Source: DAOUJI01 sp965197415 (lineage in GTDB: Bacteria; Chloroflexota; Dehalococcoidia; Lucifugimonadales; JAGWBF01). From it: a stretch of DNA of 64,000 bases. The stretch is from the NCBI GenBank assembly GCA_965197415.1, contig OZ240207.1, positions 496,001 to 560,000 on the forward strand. The letters run 5' to 3'. The notes below the pieces were generated by a model. It did no database searches, was not told the origin of the DNA, and saw nothing but the letters and a program-made list of their open reading frames with translations. Within the stretch, counting starts at the first letter, position 1, and each line of letters begins with the position of its first letter. A program made the position numbers and the translations under genes. Below are positions 49,223 through 58,500 of this stretch, one piece after another.

Positions 49223-50416
49223 TCAGGAGGAGAAGCCGGCGCCTCCTGCACGTATGGCGTCCAGGACTGGCTTCAGATTGTCGTCTTGAGCAGCCTCGTT
49301 GTGGAGGTCCGGGTTTAGTTCCAATGCCCATGCCAGGTGTATCGCGCTTTCATCCTCGAAGCCCAGCTGCCAGCATAGACGGGCGGCGTTATACCGAGCG
49401 TCGATGAAGTCCGCTTCACATGATATGGCGGCTCTGTAGTCGGACAACGCAATTTCATAGTCGCCTAGGACCTCCCGAACGGCCCCGCGGTTGTTGAAGG
49501 CTTCAGCGAACCCCGGTCGGACCAATATGGCCGCCCCATAGTCAGCAATGGCCTTGTCGAGTTCGCCCAGAGCGTCCAGGGCCAGTCCACGGTTGTTGAA
49601 CGCCTCGGCGTCCTCCGAGTCAAGCTCTAATGCCCTTGAATAACCTACAATCGCTTCCTCGAACCGTCCCAGGAAGTAGCAAGTCCGCGCCCGATTATAG
49701 TGGGCGTTGAGGTTGTCAGGGTTTATCTCGATGGCTTTGGCATAATCGCTCAGAGCGTCCTCATGCCTCCCCAACTCGTCCAGCGAAGCGCCCCTGTTGA
49801 GGTGTGCGTTGGAGATGCCGGGGCGCATTCTAATAACGGCGGTAAACTCTGCTGCCGCTTGATCATGCTGACCCAGACGGGCGAGCACCACGCCGGAGTT
49901 GTAAACGGCCCTCAGATGGCCTGGACTTATCTCCAGTGCTTTCCGGTAGTCGTTCAGGGCCGCCTGACCCTGCCCCATGTCGTCGTATGCGTTCCCCCGC
50001 TGGTAGTAGGCCTCGGGCATTTCCGGCTCGCTCAGGAGCACGGTCGTCAGCTCACTGACCGCTTCCCGCGACCGTCCAAGACGCAGCATACAAAGAGCCA
50101 AGTTGAAACGGAGGTCCGCATTGTCGGGTGCGTCTTGCAGAAGCCTGGAATAAACGGATGCCGCATCACTGACCCGTCCCACGGCGAACAATCCGTTTCC
50201 GTAGACCGCCGGACGTGCGTTTGGGTCAGAGTTCTGGTCGGAGTCCTCTATGAATTTCAGGCAGTGTTCAATATCACGGGCCTGGGCGCTGGCGACAACT
50301 CCGCCGCCCGGTAGAGGAGTCAACCTTACGTCTCCTATGGAAACCTCTCGGAGCAGTTTCGCCAACCTGGCGCCCTGGTCCTCCAAGGCCCCGGCATCAA
50401 GCTCCGATGAGCCCAA
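49223..50416 (-). CDS. TPR-repeat protein
   Basis: 397 residues. After about 75 unfamiliar N-terminal residues come at least eight tetratricopeptide repeats, e.g. PEAYYQRGNAYDDMGQGQAALNDYRKALEISPGH, AHLNRGASLDELGRHEDALSDYAKAIEINPDN, AHYNRARTCYFLGRFEEAIVGYSRALELDSED and AFNNRGLALDALGELDKAIADYGAAILVRPG. No signal peptide or membrane segment. It is probably a cytoplasmic scaffold; the partner is unknown. It lies 30 bases downstream of the cupin gene, same strand. Confidence 0.9.
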   Translation of the reverse strand: MGSSELDAGALEDQGARLAKLLREVSIGDVRLTPLPGGGVVASAQARDIEHCLKFIEDSDQNSDPNARPAVYGNGLFAVGRVSDAASVYSRLLQDAPDNADLRFNLALCMLRLGRSREAVSELTTVLLSEPEMPEAYYQRGNAYDDMGQGQAALNDYRKALEISPGHLRAVYNSGVVLARLGQHDQAAAEFTAVIRMRPGISNAHLNRGASLDELGRHEDALSDYAKAIEINPDNLNAHYNRARTCYFLGRFEEAIVGYSRALELDSEDAEAFNNRGLALDALGELDKAIADYGAAILVRPGFAEAFNNRGAVREVLGDYEIALSDYRAAISCEADFIDARYNAARLCWQLGFEDESAIHLAWALELNPDLHNEAAQDDNLKPVLDAIRAGGAGFSS

Positions 50417-50446
50417 AACGGCCTCCTGCCAACGCGGGCGGTATGA

Positions 50447-50791
50447 TTATTCGTCCGCCATAGGCACGGCAAGGGAAATACGGAACTCATCCCCGATGCT
50501 CCGGGCAATATGGCCGTGTCCCGTCAGGTCCTCCGCCACCAGCACGTCTCCCGCGACCAGGCGCACCACAGTGCCGTCAGCCACCTCGAATTCGGCGATT
50601 CCTGATATGTTCACGACGTATTGGCGGCGGGGCGCGGTGTGGTAGTCGGAGAACGAAGGGGACTCGCGTCGGTTCAGGTTTATCGAACCGGTCCCCGGGT
50701 TGGCGACTATCTCCGCGAAGTCGTCCTGGGAAACCTCTTCGAAATGGGACTCTCCGTCGCTCCCTGAGAACACTCGAATGATTTGCGCCAT
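50447..50791 (-). CDS. Cupin-fold protein
   Basis: 114-residue single-domain cupin. HTAPRRQYVVNISGIAEFEVADGTVVRLVAGDVLVAEDLTGHGH gives the two cupin motifs, though the first motif has only one clear His, so metal binding is uncertain. C-terminus RISLAVPMADE. AGGAGG lies shortly before ATG 50791. It probably forms a two-gene unit with the TPR gene. Function not known; some cupins of this shape bind sugars or act as regulators. Confidence 0.82.
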   Translation of the reverse strand: MAQIIRVFSGSDGESHFEEVSQDDFAEIVANPGTGSINLNRRESPSFSDYHTAPRRQYVVNISGIAEFEVADGTVVRLVAGDVLVAEDLTGHGHIARSIGDEFRISLAVPMADE

Positions 50792-50855
50792 GTCTATCCT
50801 CCTAAAGTGTTGTAGCTGTTGCGGTTGCCGGAACCTTCCTGCTTGGAGCGTTTCA

Positions 50856-50891
50856 CCCCCATCTCAATCTTCCCCCCAAGGGGGAAGAGGG
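50856..50891. repeat. Dispersed hairpin repeat, family A copy 3 (reverse orientation)
   Basis: CCCCCATCTCAATCTTCCCC followed by a short loop and GGGGGAAGAGGG. On the minus strand it reads as the family A stem with tail AGATTGAGATGGGG. It lies in the 120-base gap downstream of the decarboxylase-like gene. Confidence 0.65.
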
Positions 50892-50913
50892 ACAAGGTGT
50901 CCGAACTAACTGC

Positions 50914-51702
50914 TTATCGTGATGCGAACACCCTGTTGGCGACGTCCATAGCGGCCCGGACAAATGGCAGTCCCGCGTAGTAGGCGGTGTGTATGAACAC
51001 CTCCATGATGCGCTCCGGGGTAAAGCCTATGTTCAACCCGGCCCTTATGTGGCTTTCCAGCGGCCCTTCCCGCCCCAACGCCGTCAGAGCCGAAAGAGTG
51101 CATATGCACCGGGCCTCCAAGTCGATCCCTGGCCGGGTCCACACGGAGCCCCAATAGTATTCGCCGGTCAACCTCAGGAAGTCTCTCTCCGCCTGGGTCA
51201 CCGGTTCGGGTCGCCCGCCGCCGTAGCTGGCGCCCATGTACTTCTCCCTGAGTTCCACTCCCCGGTTGTACAGGTCGTCGGGCGAGTCGGAAGGGTTATG
51301 TACCAACAGGGGTTCGAAGTCCACTCCCTTGTTTTCAAACACCTCTTTTGCGATGCCCATCGCATTGAACGCTGTAGGCACTCCGCCGTAGTAGGACACG
51401 TGGATGAACACTTCGATTACCTGCTGTGGCGTCAGCCCCAGGTTCAGGGCGTTGGCGATGTGCTGCCGCAGCTGGTTCTCACGCTGGAGCACGCATAGCA
51501 CTGACAGAGTTGACATTTCCCGGTGCTCCGTAGCCAATCCGGGGCGCGGCCATATCGAGCCGAACAAAGCCTCCGCTGCTATCCGGTGAAGGTCGGGAGC
51601 CATTTCGTTGGACCCCGGCACGGATCCGGAGCCAACGGTCCCGCCGCCGAATTTCCTCCGGGTCTCCAATCCAGCCTGATAACGTTCTTCCAGTGAAGCC
51701 AC
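50914..51702 (-). CDS. Carboxymuconolactone decarboxylase-like protein with two tandem domains
   Basis: 262 residues. Two similar halves: EALFGSIWPRPGLATEHREMSTLSVLCVLQRENQLRQHIANALNLGLTPQQVIEVFIHVSYYGGVPTAFNAM (about 42-113), and GEYYWGSVWTRPGIDLEARCICTLSALTALGREGPLESHIRAGLNIGFTPERIMEVFIHTAYYAGLPFVRAAMD. This is the gamma-CMD fold. The redox CxxC of AhpD-type members is lacking, so it is probably not a peroxidase partner. It may act in ring-cleavage product metabolism; the substrate is unknown. Confidence 0.87.
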   Translation of the reverse strand: MASLEERYQAGLETRRKFGGGTVGSGSVPGSNEMAPDLHRIAAEALFGSIWPRPGLATEHREMSTLSVLCVLQRENQLRQHIANALNLGLTPQQVIEVFIHVSYYGGVPTAFNAMGIAKEVFENKGVDFEPLLVHNPSDSPDDLYNRGVELREKYMGASYGGGRPEPVTQAERDFLRLTGEYYWGSVWTRPGIDLEARCICTLSALTALGREGPLESHIRAGLNIGFTPERIMEVFIHTAYYAGLPFVRAAMDVANRVFASR

Positions 51703-51755
51703 GATTCCCTCCTTTGCCCTGGCGCTGCATCAGGATAATACATGAAAAAGGAGAG

Positions 51756-53006
51756 CTAATGTGAATCCCCGCCTTCTTCCGAAGACTTGAGAAAGCGGGG
51801 GATGTGGCGAACAACGAACGCTGAGGCCGCCAACCCGCTTATGAACAGGGCCAACGGAGCTCCCGCGAAAGTCGCTATGACTCCCAGGCCTATGCCGCCC
51901 AACTGGTTGACGCCCCAGGTGGACACGTACAATCCAAGGATGCGTCCCCGCATTTCGTGGGAGGCGGAGAGTTGCATGGATGTGAGGAGGGATGAGTCGT
52001 AGGTGGAGCTCATGCATCCGATCATGAACACCAGCGCCAGGGACAATGGAAACCAGGGCGATATTCCGAACAAGGCCACGCACAGTCCAAATCCCACCGC
52101 GCCCACAGCCAGGAGCAGACTCTTATTGCCCACGTCCCCTCGGGAGGCCAGGACTATCATGGCTACCAGCGAACCGCCTCCCGCCGCCGCGGTAAGATAG
52201 CCGAGGCCCGTACCCCCAACTTCCAGCACGTCCCTGGCCATGACCGGCATCATCCAAAGGTAGGAGAAGCCGAAGAACTCCACCGTGAGGCTGATTAGCA
52301 GCAGCCTGCGAACGGCCGGGGTGGTGAAAGCGTATTTGAGGCCCGTGGTTATGGCGTTCAGAAATGGTTCCCTCAAGGCCGCTTGAGCCTTGGGACGCGA
52401 AAGCAAAAGGACGAACCCTGTGGACGCCGCATAGGCAATCGCCGCCATGGTGTAGTTTCCGCCCACACCGACGCTGTCTATCAGAAACCCGCCGCCGATT
52501 GCCGCGAATATCCGTATCACTCCCGAACCCATGAACCTGAAGGCGTTGGCGTTCAAGACCCGTTGGGGGCCGACTATATCGTAGGTCAAGGAGGTGTTGG
52601 CTGGTTGGTTCACCGCCATAACCAGGCCCATAAGAGCCGAGAAGAGAAGCATGTGCCACAGCTCCACGGCTCCCATGAACACCACCACCGCTATGACGGC
52701 GGCGCCGGCGCATCCCAAGAGGTAGATTCCCGCCAGGATTTTTCGCCGGTCCATGCGGTCCAGCAGGGCGCCCGTGGGCGGGCCGAACACGAACCATGTG
52801 ATTCCGCGGACTCCAGCGGCAAACCCCACCCAGAAGGGTTGTCCGGTGATTTCCAGGACGATCCAGCCCTGGGCCAGCATGTCCACGGTGAACCCGGCCC
52901 CGGATACGATGTTGCCCATCCAGAGCCACAGGTATTCCGTGCCCCGAAAGGCTACAAAATAGCTCTCTCTGCCGTTACGGGGAGACCTGCGCAAGCGGTT
53001 TTTCAT
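51756..53006 (-). CDS. MFS exporter 1 (MFS_3/EntS-like)
   Basis: 416 residues, about 12 membrane segments. FRGTEYLWLWMGNIVSGAGFTVDMLAQGWIVLEITGQPFWVGFAAGVRGITWFVFGPPTGALLDRMDRRKILAG shows the N-terminal loop with the RMDRRK motif typical of exporters related to enterobactin EntS and macrolide MefA. ATG 53006 opens a protein matching its relatives; further upstream the frame is not MFS-like. Its relative lies at 54266, with the zinc dehydrogenase between. Substrate unknown. Confidence 0.88.
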   Translation of the reverse strand: MKNRLRRSPRNGRESYFVAFRGTEYLWLWMGNIVSGAGFTVDMLAQGWIVLEITGQPFWVGFAAGVRGITWFVFGPPTGALLDRMDRRKILAGIYLLGCAGAAVIAVVVFMGAVELWHMLLFSALMGLVMAVNQPANTSLTYDIVGPQRVLNANAFRFMGSGVIRIFAAIGGGFLIDSVGVGGNYTMAAIAYAASTGFVLLLSRPKAQAALREPFLNAITTGLKYAFTTPAVRRLLLISLTVEFFGFSYLWMMPVMARDVLEVGGTGLGYLTAAAGGGSLVAMIVLASRGDVGNKSLLLAVGAVGFGLCVALFGISPWFPLSLALVFMIGCMSSTYDSSLLTSMQLSASHEMRGRILGLYVSTWGVNQLGGIGLGVIATFAGAPLALFISGLAASAFVVRHIPRFLKSSEEGGDSH

Positions 53007-53191
53007 CGTCTCTATAGAGCTGGCTCTCAGCGTCCATGTGCCCAACGCCTTTGGGAATCTACCGGCCCTAGTATAAGGGACTTCAGCTTGGTACAGGGAG
53101 ACACGGTTGAACACGCCCGTATAATGGAGCCACAGGCGCCACGGCGTCCTACCGGCCGGCTGCCGAATTTTGATGACTATGAGGTGATGTC

Positions 53192-54220
53192 ATGCGAGGA
53201 GCTATTTTTCTCGGAGACAGCGAGATAGAACTTAGAGAACTTCCCGACCCTACCCCCGGGCCAGGCGAGGCAGTCATCGCCATCAAAGCCTCCGGCCTCT
53301 GCGGCAGCGACCTAAGGGCTTGGTACCACGTGCCCAAAGCCGAGAGGGGCGACCCGGAGAAGCTGGCGGTGGGGGGCCATGAACCCTGCGGCGTCATAGC
53401 AGAAGTCGGACCGGGAGTCACCAGCCTCAAAGTGGGCGACAGGGTGATGATGCACCACTACTCGGGCTGCAACGTATGCAAGATGTGCCGCATAGGCTAC
53501 ACCCAGATGTGCATGGTGGGCCGTGAAGGTTACGGAAGCTCTAAGAACGGCGGCCACGAGGACTACCTGCTGTGTCCTGCTTCTACATGCGTGCCCCTCC
53601 CCGATGAAATCAGCTTCGAAGAGGGAGCCGCAATCGCCTGCGGGTCGGGCACGGCCTTCTTCGGTCTCAAGCGGCTCAACCTGACCGGCATGGACACTCT
53701 GGCCATATTCGGCCAGGGACCTGTTGGACTGAGCGGGACTATTTTCGCCAAGGCTATGGGGGTCCGCGTCCTGGCCGTGGACGTTGTGCCTGAACGTCTG
53801 GAACTGGCCAGGCGTCTGGGAGCCGACGCCGTCGTTGACTCCAGTAAGGACGACGTGGTGAAAGCCCTCCGCGACTTGACCAGCGGCGAGGGACCCGGCG
53901 CCGTCCTGGACGCCACAGGTTTGGCCCCGGTTCGGCACAATGCCCTGGACAGCGTAGCGTTGTGGGGCAGGGTCTGCTTCGTAGGCGAGGGCAACCCCAC
54001 CGTTTTCGACGTGAGCGAGCAAATCATCCACAAGCAGTTGACGATCTACGGGTCCTGGACAATGAGCCTGTCCGGACTCGCAGAAGCGGCCAACTTCGTG
54101 GTGGAGCGTGAGGTCCCCCTGAAAAACCACATCACCCACACCTTTCAATTGGATCAGATCAGGGAGGCCTACGAACTGTTCGACTCCGGCAAGACCGGCA
54201 AGGTGATTCTTACCTTCTGA
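53192..54220 (+). CDS. Zinc-dependent alcohol dehydrogenase
   Basis: 342-residue medium-chain dehydrogenase. Catalytic zinc ligands Cys37 (GLCGSD) and His63-Glu64 (GGHEPCG); structural zinc Cys93, 96, 99 and 107 (GCNVCKMCRIGYTQMC); Rossmann FGQGPVGLSG. Threonine or sorbitol dehydrogenase-like in layout. A TATAAT box at 53120-53125 without a good -35 is the best promoter candidate in the 185-base divergent gap. It converges on MFS exporter 2 with 45 bases between. Confidence 0.92.
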   Translation: MRGAIFLGDSEIELRELPDPTPGPGEAVIAIKASGLCGSDLRAWYHVPKAERGDPEKLAVGGHEPCGVIAEVGPGVTSLKVGDRVMMHHYSGCNVCKMCRIGYTQMCMVGREGYGSSKNGGHEDYLLCPASTCVPLPDEISFEEGAAIACGSGTAFFGLKRLNLTGMDTLAIFGQGPVGLSGTIFAKAMGVRVLAVDVVPERLELARRLGADAVVDSSKDDVVKALRDLTSGEGPGAVLDATGLAPVRHNALDSVALWGRVCFVGEGNPTVFDVSEQIIHKQLTIYGSWTMSLSGLAEAANFVVEREVPLKNHITHTFQLDQIREAYELFDSGKTGKVILTF

Positions 54221-54265
54221 ACGGGCGGCGCATCCTCCGGGGCCCCAGGTGGTCGGACGGTGCGG

Positions 54266-55546
54266 CTATTTCAGGTCGCGCACCTGTTTGAACGCGACGA
54301 GGAAGAACAGCGAAATCCCCACGCTGATTGCCGATATGATTGTGAACGCTCCCCGGGCAGTGTAGAGGTCTATGAAAAGCCCGGTCAGCAGAATGGCTAG
54401 AGGGTTCAGGGCGTTCTGCAGACTCCAAATGCTGCTAACCCGTCCCCTTAACGTGTCTGGAACCATGCCCTGAATTAGGGTGATGTTGCCCACTATGAAG
54501 ATGGTCTGGCAGCACCCCATTACCGCGATTACAACGAGGGACAACATCAGCCAGTCGGACTGAGCCATCACCAGAATCATCGCGGACCCCAACACCAGCG
54601 CTACAAGTCCTGACCTGCCTGTTCCAAACGGGAAGGCGAAAGAGGCAATGACGAAAGTGGTCAGCAGGCCTCCGACTCCCATGCTTCCCATCAGGAACCC
54701 GTTGACGTTGGCGTCCGCTCTCAGCACTCCTGCCGCATAGGCCGGAAGAAGAGGAGCCAGGGGCAGGAACACAAAAGCCAGTATCAGCGTAAGGACCATC
54801 AGGTGCAGGATGATGCGGTTCTCGGTCCAGATGTAGCGAATCCCGTCCTTCAGGTTGGCCAGCGCCCCGGTTCCCCTGGTCGTGGGCTTCTCGTAGTAGG
54901 GTGTCCTCATTGGGATGAGCAGCAGCCCCATCGCGGCGTAGCAGCCCCCTTCCAGAAAGAAAGCCCATTCCACTCCCGCGTACCTGATGAGCATTCCCCC
55001 AATGAAAGCCCCTGCCAGCCTCATGCTGGTCACCGTCATGGCGAATAGGGCCATCGCGTTCCCGAGGTCTTGCCGCGGCACGGTGTTTGCGACCAGGGAC
55101 ATACGGGCGGGTTGAATGATCGCTGTTGAAATCGCTGTCACTGCCGCGTACAGAAAGACGTGCCAGACCTCGACCTCGCCCTCGACCACCAGGACGGCGA
55201 AGCCCAAGGCCGTGCACGCCATGAATAGCTGGCTCCAGGTCAGAAGCTTACGACGGTCGAAACGGTCGGCCAACACTCCCGCCCACGGTCCAATGACCAA
55301 CGTGGGTAGGGCCCTCAGTCCACCCGCAGTCCCTGAGAGAAGGGCGGAACCCTGACCTGTTGCCGGGTCCTTCGTCAGCTCCCACGTGAGCCAGCTTAGC
55401 GAAATTAGCTGGAGCCAGAGGGCCATGTTGTTGAAGAGATTGCCCGCAAACAGGAAGCGGTAGTCCCTGTAAGCCAGCGATGCGAAGGTCCTTACGCGGT
55501 TACGGTTTTGCGGGGGCGGATTGGGGGCTGGGGTGTCTTGTTTCAT
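54266..55546 (-). CDS. MFS exporter 2 (MFS_3/EntS-like)
   Basis: 426 residues, 12 membrane segments. FASLAYRDYRFLFAGNLFNNMALWLQLISLSWLTWELTKDPATGQGSALLSGTAGGLRALPTLVIGPWAGVLADRFDRRKLLTW parallels the opening of exporter 1, with RFDRRK in the same place; QPARMSLVANTVPRQDLGNAMAL and LRGRVSSIWSLQNALNPLA are typical of this branch. It is probably a drug or siderophore efflux pump; substrate unknown. It diverges from the Kef-type antiporter gene. Confidence 0.88.
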   Translation of the reverse strand: MKQDTPAPNPPPQNRNRVRTFASLAYRDYRFLFAGNLFNNMALWLQLISLSWLTWELTKDPATGQGSALLSGTAGGLRALPTLVIGPWAGVLADRFDRRKLLTWSQLFMACTALGFAVLVVEGEVEVWHVFLYAAVTAISTAIIQPARMSLVANTVPRQDLGNAMALFAMTVTSMRLAGAFIGGMLIRYAGVEWAFFLEGGCYAAMGLLLIPMRTPYYEKPTTRGTGALANLKDGIRYIWTENRIILHLMVLTLILAFVFLPLAPLLPAYAAGVLRADANVNGFLMGSMGVGGLLTTFVIASFAFPFGTGRSGLVALVLGSAMILVMAQSDWLMLSLVVIAVMGCCQTIFIVGNITLIQGMVPDTLRGRVSSIWSLQNALNPLAILLTGLFIDLYTARGAFTIISAISVGISLFFLVAFKQVRDLK

Positions 55547-55676
55547 AGGTTTCGAGGGCTACTGTACCAGCTATAGCCGGAATCTTCACCGTTTCCCGCG
55601 GTAAGCGAAAGGGGCTTCCAAGTTCCGTCTGGAGGATCAGGAGTTCAAAACACGTCGATTCCACGCTCACCGTTTA

Positions 55677-55706
55677 TTTTCAGAGCCAGTTCAAAACAGG
55701 GATAAT
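55677..55706 (+). promoter_or_regulatory. Promoter of the Kef-type antiporter gene
   Basis: TTTTCA (55677-55682), 18 bases, GATAAT (55701-55706). The transcript would begin about 25 bases before ATG 55738 and lacks a Shine-Dalgarno site, so initiation may be weak or unusual. Confidence 0.45.
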
Positions 55707-55737
55707 TGGAAGCAGCCCTTGATTCCCCCAAAACGAT

Positions 55738-57525
55738 ATGGAATTTGAACACGGCGTATTCCTTGACATCGCAACCGTAATCGCGGCGGCCGCCGCCGGC
55801 GGTCTAGCAGCCCGTCTGGCGCGTTTCCCGATTCTGCTGGGCTACCTGGCTGTCGGGATGATTCTGGGCCCCCACGGTCTCAAAGCAGTGGGCGACGTAG
55901 AGTCAGTGCGGACACTGGCTGAATTCGGTGTGGTGCTGCTCCTTTTTGCGGTAGGCGTGGAGGTGTCCTTAAGGGAACTGCGAAAGCTGGGAAAGGCTGT
56001 GATTCTTGGAGGGATTCTACAGGTCGTCGGAGTGTTGGGACTCGCCTATCCACTGGGTTACGGTCTTGGCTGGACTCCGGCCCAGTCGGTCGTTTTTGGA
56101 ATGGTCCTGTCGTTGAGCAGCACCATGGTGGTGCTCAAGACACTGATAGACCGAGGTGAACTCAACAGCGTTCATGGCCGATTGCTGACCGGTGTTCTAC
56201 TGATACAGGACTTGGCTTTCATTCCGATGATAGCGGTGCTTCCGGCATTGGGAGAGGCAGACAGTTCATTGATCGCTGAGGTGGGCGTGGGCCTGGGCAA
56301 AGCCATCGCGGTGCTGGCTGTCATGGGACTCCTTGGGTGGAAGGGGTTGCCGCTGCTGCTCAGGTTGGTCGCCCACTTTGGGTCTAGGGAGGCGTTTATC
56401 CTGACAGTTGTGGCGCTGACCTTCGCCATGTCCGCCATCACGGAGTTGGCCGGATTGTCGGCGGCTGTGGGCGCCTTCGTCGCGGGAGCGTTGCTCAGCG
56501 AGTCCGAGTACGGACACCGGGCCCTGTCCGAGGTCATCCCGCTCAGAGACACTTTCGCGGCTCTGTTCTTCGTTTCCCTCGGGATGTTGGTGGACTGGAC
56601 CTATCTTATCGACAACTGGTGGCTGGTGGCAGCCACCGCCGCCTTCGCCATAGTAGTGAAGTTCATACTGGTGGCGGCGTTGATGCGCGGGTTTGGATAT
56701 TTGCCTTACACGGCGCTGCTTACCGGTGTCGGCGTAGTGCAAGTCGGGGAGTTCAGTTTCCTGTTGGCAGAGTCCGCGGCCAGTAGAGAAATCGTGGATT
56801 CCAACTTCCTGCCTCTGGTGGTTGTATCGGCCGTGGTCACTATGGCGTTGACCCCCGCAGTTATCGCCGCCGGACACAAAGCGTTGTTGTCAGCGGGCCA
56901 AAAGTTCGTAATCCTGCGGCCTTACGGCGCCGAGACCGAACGCGTTCGTGGCTCCAGGGCCCTGTTGGAGGACCACGTAGTGGTATGCGGTCTGGGAAGG
57001 TTGGGGTCCTTGGTGGCGTTGGTCCTGGAACGTCAAAACATCCCCTACTCAGCGATCGATCTGGACCCCGCCATCGTGTCCCGATACCGGAGCCGAGGCC
57101 AACACGCCATCAACGGCTCCGTAAGCAGTGAAGTAGTCCTGGAAGCGGCCGGAGTTAAGAACGCCCGTATGATGATCATTAGCACCGGCGACTTGGCTTC
57201 CTCCTGGGTGGCGGCCCAGCACGGGCTTAGGATGAACCCGGACTTGGACATCGTCGCCAGGGTCGGCTGGCGGGACGAGGGCGAGCGTTTTATCCGTTTG
57301 GGGGTTACAGACGTTGTGTGGCCTGAGATGGAGGCGGGTATAGAGATATTTCGCCGAATACTAATGCGTTACAGTGATGACCCTGATCAAGTTGACGGAC
57401 TGGTGGACCTGTTGAAGAAAGACCTGCAATTCGGGCCTGGCAAAGAAAGCGACTCCTCAAGATCGGCCGACGCTCGCAACCAGCCCAAGCCGAGAAGTTC
57501 CGACCGGCCGTGGAACGTCGATTAA
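55738..57525 (+). CDS. CPA2-family monovalent cation/proton antiporter with RCK domain (Kef-like)
   Basis: 595 residues. About 12 membrane segments in the first 390, including LARFPILLGYLAVGMILGPHGLKAVGDVE, LSLSSTMVVLKTLIDRGELNS and SAAVGAFVAGALLSESEYGHRA (conserved antiporter regions). A TrkA-N/RCK domain from about residue 410 follows (DHVVVCGLGRLGSLVALVLERQNIPYSAIDLD, glycine motif GLGRLG). It probably exchanges K+ or Na+ for H+ and is gated by a nucleotide at the RCK domain. Converges on the SDR gene with 12 bases between. Confidence 0.93.
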   Translation: MEFEHGVFLDIATVIAAAAAGGLAARLARFPILLGYLAVGMILGPHGLKAVGDVESVRTLAEFGVVLLLFAVGVEVSLRELRKLGKAVILGGILQVVGVLGLAYPLGYGLGWTPAQSVVFGMVLSLSSTMVVLKTLIDRGELNSVHGRLLTGVLLIQDLAFIPMIAVLPALGEADSSLIAEVGVGLGKAIAVLAVMGLLGWKGLPLLLRLVAHFGSREAFILTVVALTFAMSAITELAGLSAAVGAFVAGALLSESEYGHRALSEVIPLRDTFAALFFVSLGMLVDWTYLIDNWWLVAATAAFAIVVKFILVAALMRGFGYLPYTALLTGVGVVQVGEFSFLLAESAASREIVDSNFLPLVVVSAVVTMALTPAVIAAGHKALLSAGQKFVILRPYGAETERVRGSRALLEDHVVVCGLGRLGSLVALVLERQNIPYSAIDLDPAIVSRYRSRGQHAINGSVSSEVVLEAAGVKNARMMIISTGDLASSWVAAQHGLRMNPDLDIVARVGWRDEGERFIRLGVTDVVWPEMEAGIEIFRRILMRYSDDPDQVDGLVDLLKKDLQFGPGKESDSSRSADARNQPKPRSSDRPWNVD

Positions 57526-57537
57526 CCCCAGGCCCGG

Positions 57538-58305
57538 CTACATTATCGAATAGCCCCCGTCCACCGTAATCACCGACCCGGTTATGTAATCCGAAGCCTT
57601 GGCCGACAGGAACACGGCAATTCCCTGAAGGTCGTTCGGGTCACCCCAGTGTTGGGCCGGGATGCGGCGATTGATCAATTCATACCTCTCCGGCTGGTTG
57701 GTGGGGATGGACGAGGCCAACTCTGTCATGAACCATCCGGGCAATATGGCGTTGGACTGAATATTGTCCTTGGCCCAGGCTACGGCAAGGCTCTTGGACA
57801 ACTGGACGATTCCTCCCTTGCTGGAAGAGTAGGCGGCGCCGCTCCCCCCTCCGCCGAACAGCGAGAACATGGAGCCTATGCTGATGATCTTGCCGCCGCC
57901 TTGCTCTTTCATGTGGGGGTAGACCTCTTTAGCGGCCAGAAATGCGCCGCGCAGGTTGACGTCCAACACCCAGTCCCACTCCTCGGCGCTGATGTCCTGA
58001 GGGTCCTTTCGGACCACTGTGCCCGCATTGTTCACCAATATGTCCACCCTACCAAAAGCGTCGTGGGTTTCGCCGACCATCCGGCGTATGTCCGACTCCT
58101 GGGTCACGTCGGCAGTGATTCCCACCGCCCTTACTCCCAGGGCCTCGATTTGTGGAAGCGCTTCGGCTGTCTTCTCGTCATTGCGGGCGGCCACGGCTAT
58201 GTCCGCGCCCGCTCCTGCCATCCCCAGGGCCATTGCGAGACCCAAGCCTCCATTGCCGCCGGTGACTATAGCAGCCTTGCCCGTCAGGTCGAACAACCGG
58301 TCCAT
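57538..58305 (-). CDS. Short-chain dehydrogenase/reductase (gluconate/ketogluconate dehydrogenase-like)
   Basis: 255-residue classical SDR: TGGNGGLG cofactor loop, NNAGTVVRKD, catalytic Ser in IISIGSMFSLFGG, YSSSKGGI (Tyr and Lys) and the C-terminus SDYITGSVITVDGGYSIM. The arrangement resembles 2-deoxy-D-gluconate 3-dehydrogenase and gluconate 5-dehydrogenase, which oxidise sugar acids, but the substrate cannot be read. The lactonase at 62590 could feed such a pathway; this is inference. It is divergent from DUF1800 pair 2. Confidence 0.9.
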   Translation of the reverse strand: MDRLFDLTGKAAIVTGGNGGLGLAMALGMAGAGADIAVAARNDEKTAEALPQIEALGVRAVGITADVTQESDIRRMVGETHDAFGRVDILVNNAGTVVRKDPQDISAEEWDWVLDVNLRGAFLAAKEVYPHMKEQGGGKIISIGSMFSLFGGGGSGAAYSSSKGGIVQLSKSLAVAWAKDNIQSNAILPGWFMTELASSIPTNQPERYELINRRIPAQHWGDPNDLQGIAVFLSAKASDYITGSVITVDGGYSIM

Positions 58306-58500
58306 AACAGCGACTCCTCAATTTTAGAGCGTCAACCGCTCTTATGTGATGTAGGTCGGCGCAACCGTTCCGCATTCGTATCCTGCAACGCCCGCCGGGT
58401 GGATGCGCCGCACAGCCCGTTGTAGTATGCTATCGCCAGACGAATATCTGGGCAAGCGCCCACGCCTGGTCTATCCAACCGTTATAGGAGAGCGACGGCT

